Both the position numbers and the translations under genes were made by a program. The notes under the pieces are model-generated. The model searched no databases. It had not been told where the DNA came from and was given only the letters and a program-made list of their open reading frames with translations. From Aestuariivita boseongensis (GTDB lineage Bacteria > Pseudomonadota > Alphaproteobacteria > Rhodobacterales > Rhodobacteraceae), in NCBI RefSeq assembly GCF_001262635.1, contig NZ_JXYH01000042.1, forward strand, positions 1-34,981: a stretch of 34,981 nucleotides of DNA. The letters are read 5' to 3'. Positions 29,443-34,981 of this stretch are shown here, piece after piece. Numbering within the stretch: position 1 is the first letter of the stretch; each line of letters opens with the position of its first letter.

Positions 29443-31995
29443 GTGCTGAGATTTATCTTTTCGTTCTTCGGCGCGATCTTTTCGCTGCTGACGTTGGGCA
29501 TTGCCATGGTTGCGCTGTCGATTGGCGCGATCTTCTGGATCTATGGCCGCGACCTGCCCAGCCACGAATCCCTTGCGCAGTACAAGCCCCCCACGATCAG
29601 CCGGATTTATTCCGGTGAAGGTCAGCTGATCGACGAATTCGCGCAGGAACGGCGGCTGTTCACCCCGGCCGAAGATATCCCGGATCTGGTGAAACAGGCC
29701 TTCATCAGCGCGGAAGACAAGAATTTCTATACCCACAAGGGCTATGACATGCGCGGCATCGCCGCTGCCGGCGTCGAAGCGGTGCGGTCGCGCGGGGAAA
29801 CGCTGCGCGGGGCCTCGACCATCACGCAGCAGGTGATGAAGAACTTCCTTCTGTCCGGGGACCGGCAGATTGAACGCAAGATCAAGGAAATCATCCTGGC
29901 CGCCCGGCTGGAAGAGACTTTGGACAAGGAAACGATCCTTGAGCTTTACCTGAACGAGATTTTCTTGGGCCAAAACTCTTACGGTGTGACCGCTGCAGCC
30001 CAGACCTATTTCAACAAGACGCTGGATGAGCTGGCCCCGCATGAGGCCGCGTTCCTGGCCTCTCTGCCCAAGGCGCCATCCGATTATCATCCGGTGCGCC
30101 GCAAGGACCGTCTGCTGGCGCGGCGCGACTTCGTGCTGAAAGAGATGTACGAGAACGGCTATATCGACCGCGCGACCTATGAGGTCGAGGTCGCTCAGCC
30201 GCTGCGGTCCGTCCAGAATGGCGATTTCGAAAGCTTCCGTACGGCATTGCCCCCGCGCGATTACTTTACCGATGAAATCCGCCGCCAACTGAGCCGCGAT
30301 TTCGGTGAGGGCGAGTTCTTTACCGGCGGTTTCACCGTCCGCGCGACTATCGACGCCGAGATGCAGACCGTCGCGGCCATGGCGCTGCGCGAGGCGTTGG
30401 AAAAGTATGACCGCAATCGCGGTGTCTATCGCGGCACAGGGCAGACGATCCCTGCCGATCAGCTGGGCAGCGAAGAGAGCTGGCGCGCAGCCCTGGCCGA
30501 AATCGAGGTGCCCCGCGACATCGCTTTGAACGGGCCGTGGTATCCGGCAGTTGTGCTTGAGGTCGGCAATAACGACGCCCGGATCGGGATCGAATCCGTC
30601 GAAGAAGATGCCGATGGCCACTGGATCCCCGCGCGCGACGTGCAATGGGCCCGGCCCCAGCGCGAGGATGGGTCGGTCGGCCGTCAGGCCCGTGTCGCAG
30701 GCGATCTTCTGGCGGTGGGCGACGTGGTGCTGGTGCGCGCGATGACATCTGACGAGGATGGCAGTTTCATCCGCTGGAGCCTGCGTCAGGTGCCGGAGGT
30801 GCAGGGCGCCTTCATGGCGATGGACGTGAACTCGGGCCGTGTGATCGCGATGCAGGGCGGGTTCTCGTACCAGGATTCGGTGTTCAACCGCACCACTCAG
30901 GCGCTGCGTCAGCCCGGTTCGTCCTTCAAGCCGTTCGTCTATGCCGCAGCGCTCGACAGCGGGTATTCCCCGGCCACGATCGTGGTGGACGCCCCGATCG
31001 AAATCAACACGCCGCAGGGCTTGTGGCGGCCCCGGAACGCTTCGAACCAGTTCTATGGGCCCACGCCCCTGCGCACGGGCATTGAACGGTCGCGGAACCT
31101 GATGACCATTCGTCTGGCCCAGGAAGTGGGCATGGAGACGGTGGCGCGTTATGCCGAACGCTTTGGCGTCTATGACGATATGGGGCTGTTTCTGGCGAAC
31201 TCGCTGGGGTCGGAGGAGACCACGCTTTACCAGATGGTGGCGGCCTATTCGATGTTCGCCAATGGCGGGGAGCGGGTAGAGCCCACTCTGGTCGACCGCA
31301 TCCAGGACCGGTTCGGCAACACGATCTATCGCCATGACCGGCGCGATTGCGTGGATTGTCAGGTGGCCAGTCTGGACCCCGGCCTGTTGCCGCAGATCCG
31401 GTCGAACCGCGAACGGGTGATGAATGCGATCACCGCCTATCAGCTGACATCCATGTTGAAAGGCGTGGTTGATCGCGGCACCGCCAGCGGGTCGGTGAAC
31501 CTGCCGGTGCCTGCTGCGGGCAAGACCGGCACCACCAATGACGCGCGTGATGTCTGGTTCGTTGGCTTTACATCGAACATCGCGGCAGGCTGTTACATCG
31601 GCTATGACCAGCCGCGTCCACTGGGCCGGGGGGCCTCGGGCGGGGGCATGTGCGGACCTGTCTTCAACGCCTTCATGCAGGAAGCCATCAAGAAATATGG
31701 CGGCGGAAATTTCGAAGTGCCGCCGGGCGGGCGCTTCATCAAGATCGACCGTTTCACCGGCGCGCGTCTGTCGGATGACGCAAGCGGGCCTTCCGTGGTG
31801 GCCGAATATTTCCGCGACGGGGAAGAACCGCTGTTCGGCGTGATGTTCGATGGTGGTTTTGCCATGGGATCGGACCTGCCGCTGTTCGAAGAGGCCGCCA
31901 GCGCCTCGCGGCAGGTGACCACCTCGACCGGCGAAACCGCGACCGTGGGGCCCAAGGCCACCTTCGGCACACTCAGTTCCGGCGGGCTTTACTGA
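29443..31995 (+). CDS. mrcA: Penicillin-binding protein 1A, bifunctional
   Basis: 850-residue class A PBP that polymerises glycan strands and cross-links peptides. N-terminal membrane helix (FIFSFFGAIFSLLTLGIAMVAL...), GT51 glycosyltransferase with catalytic E91 in FISAEDKNFYTHKG and the signature GASTITQQVMKNFLL and RKIKEIILAARLE, an OB-like insert, and the transpeptidase domain with S493-x-x-K496 (PGSSFKPF), S550-R-N552 and K694-T-G (AGKTGTTND). Only about 90 residues follow the KTG motif. The start is a GTG at 29443 (MLRFIF...) with AAGGGG upstream. Located between amiC and prfB. Confidence 0.97.
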   Translation: MLRFIFSFFGAIFSLLTLGIAMVALSIGAIFWIYGRDLPSHESLAQYKPPTISRIYSGEGQLIDEFAQERRLFTPAEDIPDLVKQAFISAEDKNFYTHKGYDMRGIAAAGVEAVRSRGETLRGASTITQQVMKNFLLSGDRQIERKIKEIILAARLEETLDKETILELYLNEIFLGQNSYGVTAAAQTYFNKTLDELAPHEAAFLASLPKAPSDYHPVRRKDRLLARRDFVLKEMYENGYIDRATYEVEVAQPLRSVQNGDFESFRTALPPRDYFTDEIRRQLSRDFGEGEFFTGGFTVRATIDAEMQTVAAMALREALEKYDRNRGVYRGTGQTIPADQLGSEESWRAALAEIEVPRDIALNGPWYPAVVLEVGNNDARIGIESVEEDADGHWIPARDVQWARPQREDGSVGRQARVAGDLLAVGDVVLVRAMTSDEDGSFIRWSLRQVPEVQGAFMAMDVNSGRVIAMQGGFSYQDSVFNRTTQALRQPGSSFKPFVYAAALDSGYSPATIVVDAPIEINTPQGLWRPRNASNQFYGPTPLRTGIERSRNLMTIRLAQEVGMETVARYAERFGVYDDMGLFLANSLGSEETTLYQMVAAYSMFANGGERVEPTLVDRIQDRFGNTIYRHDRRDCVDCQVASLDPGLLPQIRSNRERVMNAITAYQLTSMLKGVVDRGTASGSVNLPVPAAGKTGTTNDARDVWFVGFTSNIAAGCYIGYDQPRPLGRGASGGGMCGPVFNAFMQEAIKKYGGGNFEVPPGGRFIKIDRFTGARLSDDASGPSVVAEYFRDGEEPLFGVMFDGGFAMGSDLPLFEEAASASRQVTTSTGETATVGPKATFGTLSSGGLY

Positions 31996-32028
31996 CAGCG
32001 CGGCGCGCATCTGGCGCGTCACGCTTTC

Positions 32029-32057
32029 TTGTCCCCGCCTTTGGCCTGCGCTAAGAC
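32029..32057 (+). promoter_or_regulatory. Promoter for prfB
   Basis: TTGTCC (32029-32034) and TAAGAC (32052-32057) with 17 bp between; prfB starts at 32089. Confidence 0.5.
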
Positions 32058-32088
32058 GCAAGCCGTACCCATTTTTCAGGATCCCCCG

Positions 32089-33213
32089 ATGCGCGCAGAA
32101 GCCCAGAATACAGTGGCCGAAATCGAAAAATCGCTTGAGCTTCTGGCTCAGCGGATGGATTGGGAGACGGCCCAGCACCGGCTTGAGGAATTCAACGCAC
32201 GGGTCGAAGACCCCAATCTGTGGGACGATCCCGAAGCCGCGCAGAAACTGATGCGCGACAGGCAGGCGCTGGTCGATTCCATCTCGGTCTATGAGGGGAT
32301 CAAGCAGGAGCTGACCGACACCGTCGACCTGATCGAGTTGGGCGAGATGGAAGACGACAAGGAAGTCGTGGCTGAGGCCGAAGAAAGCCTGAAGATCCTG
32401 GCCAGGAAAGCCGCCCAGAAAGAGCTGGAAGCGCTGCTGAACGGCGAGGCGGATGCCAATGACACCTTCCTTGAGATCAACGCAGGCGCAGGCGGCACCG
32501 AAAGCTGCGACTGGGCGTCGATGCTGGCGCGGATGTATGTGCGTTGGGCCGAAAAGAAGGGCTTCAAGGTCGAACTGCAATCGGAATCAGCCGGGGACGA
32601 GGCCGGGATCAAATCCGCGACCTACAAGATCTCGGGCCACAACGCTTATGGCTGGTTGAAATCGGAAAGCGGTGTGCACCGCCTTGTGCGCATCTCGCCC
32701 TATGACTCGGCGGCCAAGCGGCACACGTCATTCAGTTCGGTCTGGGTGTACCCGGTGGTTGACGACAATATCGAGATCGAGGTGAACCCCGCCGATATCC
32801 GCGTCGATACCTACCGGTCCTCGGGCGCGGGTGGTCAGCACGTGAACACCACCGACTCGGCGGTGCGGATCACGCACCATCCCACCGGCATCGTCGTCAC
32901 AAGCTCGGAAAAATCGCAGCACCAGAACCGCGAGATTGCCATGAAAGCGCTGAAATCGCGGCTGTATCAGCTGGAGTTGGACCGCCGCAACGCCGATATC
33001 AACGCCGCGCATGAGGCCAAGGGCGATGCGGGCTGGGGCAACCAGATCCGGTCCTATGTGCTGCAGCCCTACCAGATGGTGAAGGATCTGCGCACGAATT
33101 ACGAAACCTCTGACACCAAGGGCGTGCTGGACGGCGATCTGGACGCCTTCATGGCTGCGACGCTTGCCATGGATGTGTCGGGCAAATCGCGCGCCGAAGC
33201 GCAGGGCGATTGA
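32089..33213 (+). CDS. prfB: Peptide chain release factor 2
   Basis: 374 residues. Terminates translation at UGA and UAA. The GGQ motif that triggers peptidyl-tRNA hydrolysis is G248-G249-Q250 in [17 protein letters not shown]; the stop-codon recognition tripeptide appears as SPY within [17 protein letters not shown], where E. coli has SPF. Helical domain 1 ([20 protein letters not shown]) is complete. The frame is continuous from ATG to stop, with no in-frame UGA and no E. coli-type programmed +1 frameshift, so autoregulation of that type is absent. CAGGA sits upstream of the chosen ATG; the frame remains open further upstream but does not fit the family. Confidence 0.97.
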   Translation: MRAEAQNTVAEIEKSLELLAQRMDWETAQHRLEEFNARVEDPNLWDDPEAAQKLMRDRQALVDSISVYEGIKQELTDTVDLIELGEMEDDKEVVAEAEESLKILARKAAQKELEALLNGEADANDTFLEINAGAGGTESCDWASMLARMYVRWAEKKGFKVELQSESAGDEAGIKSATYKISGHNAYGWLKSESGVHRLVRISPYDSAAKRHTSFSSVWVYPVVDDNIEIEVNPADIRVDTYRSSGAGGQHVNTTDSAVRITHHPTGIVVTSSEKSQHQNREIAMKALKSRLYQLELDRRNADINAAHEAKGDAGWGNQIRSYVLQPYQMVKDLRTNYETSDTKGVLDGDLDAFMAATLAMDVSGKSRAEAQGD

Positions 33214-33279
33214 CGCGCGCCATCTTTTCATTTCCGTCAAACTGAGGCTAGGCTGACCCCAGGAGAAGAGGGAGGCCAC

Positions 33280-34981
<1,702 letters not shown>

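Noticed and set aside
32089-32200. Programmed +1 frameshift in prfB
   Set aside because: The frame is uninterrupted from the ATG and there is no CTT-TGA slip site, so no frameshift is needed.
29086-32580. Open frame of over 1,100 codons on the minus strand across amiC end, mrcA and prfB start
   Set aside because: It is the antisense shadow of strongly supported genes; high-GC codon bias keeps this frame free of stops. No start context and no recognisable domain.

Overview
The window is a GC-rich bacterial chromosome segment. Its gene content points to an alphaproteobacterium of the Rhodobacteraceae (Roseobacter group). The indicators are a 407-residue HemA-type 5-aminolevulinate synthase behind an FNR box, a lon/HU neighbourhood, a cytoplasmic-membrane and envelope gene set of the usual roseobacter kind, and intergenic triloop hairpins I associate from memory with this family. 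Most of it is housekeeping chromosome. I see no transposase, integrase, phage gene, CRISPR array or rRNA operon.

Layout. 1-2.9 kb: tpiA (cut by the window edge), a 2-oxoglutarate/Fe(II)-type oxygenase, a TfoX N-domain protein coupled to an IscA/HesB-type Fe-S protein, and a SUF-associated DUF59 protein. 3.1-6.0 kb: a small exported protein, a GT-B glycosyltransferase-like protein and an outer-membrane porin. 6.2-8.4 kb: tgt, a 66-residue membrane protein started by TTG, a second copy of the end of tgt, a lipoprotein and a possible 22-residue membrane peptide. 8.8-13.0 kb: lon, three tandem paralogous small exported proteins on the other strand, and a HU protein with a long basic tail. 13.1-15.5 kb: tRNA-Val(CAC), a histidine phosphatase, tRNA-Val(TAC), pirin and two identical tRNA-Asp(GTC). 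15.5-20.7 kb: a sulfotransferase-like gene divergent from a glycosyltransferase, a haloacetate-dehalogenase-like hydrolase, a DMT exporter and an M20 peptidase. 20.7-28.0 kb: hemA, rodZ, ispG, a DsbA-like oxidoreductase with an M48/TPR protease, and an aminotransferase. 28.1-35 kb: a cell-wall amidase, penicillin-binding protein 1A, prfB, an amidase-signature enzyme and the start of a DUF2189 membrane protein.

How the genes fit together. There is a strong envelope theme: PBP1A, the amidase AmiC, RodZ, BepA-like protease plus DsbA, porin, lipoprotein and two glycosyltransferases. IspG makes isoprenoid precursors that also feed the undecaprenyl carrier of cell-wall synthesis. Fe-S assembly proteins, the Fe-S enzyme IspG and heme synthesis (HemA under a probable FnrL site) form a second, redox-linked theme.

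The least ordinary parts are the triplicated small-protein family at 11.3-12.3 kb with its 21-bp tandem promoter repeat, the four nearly abutting triloop hairpins that fill the ispG/dsbA gap with a related inverted pair upstream of lon, and the 26-bp repeat of the tgt 3' end that brackets a tiny membrane gene.
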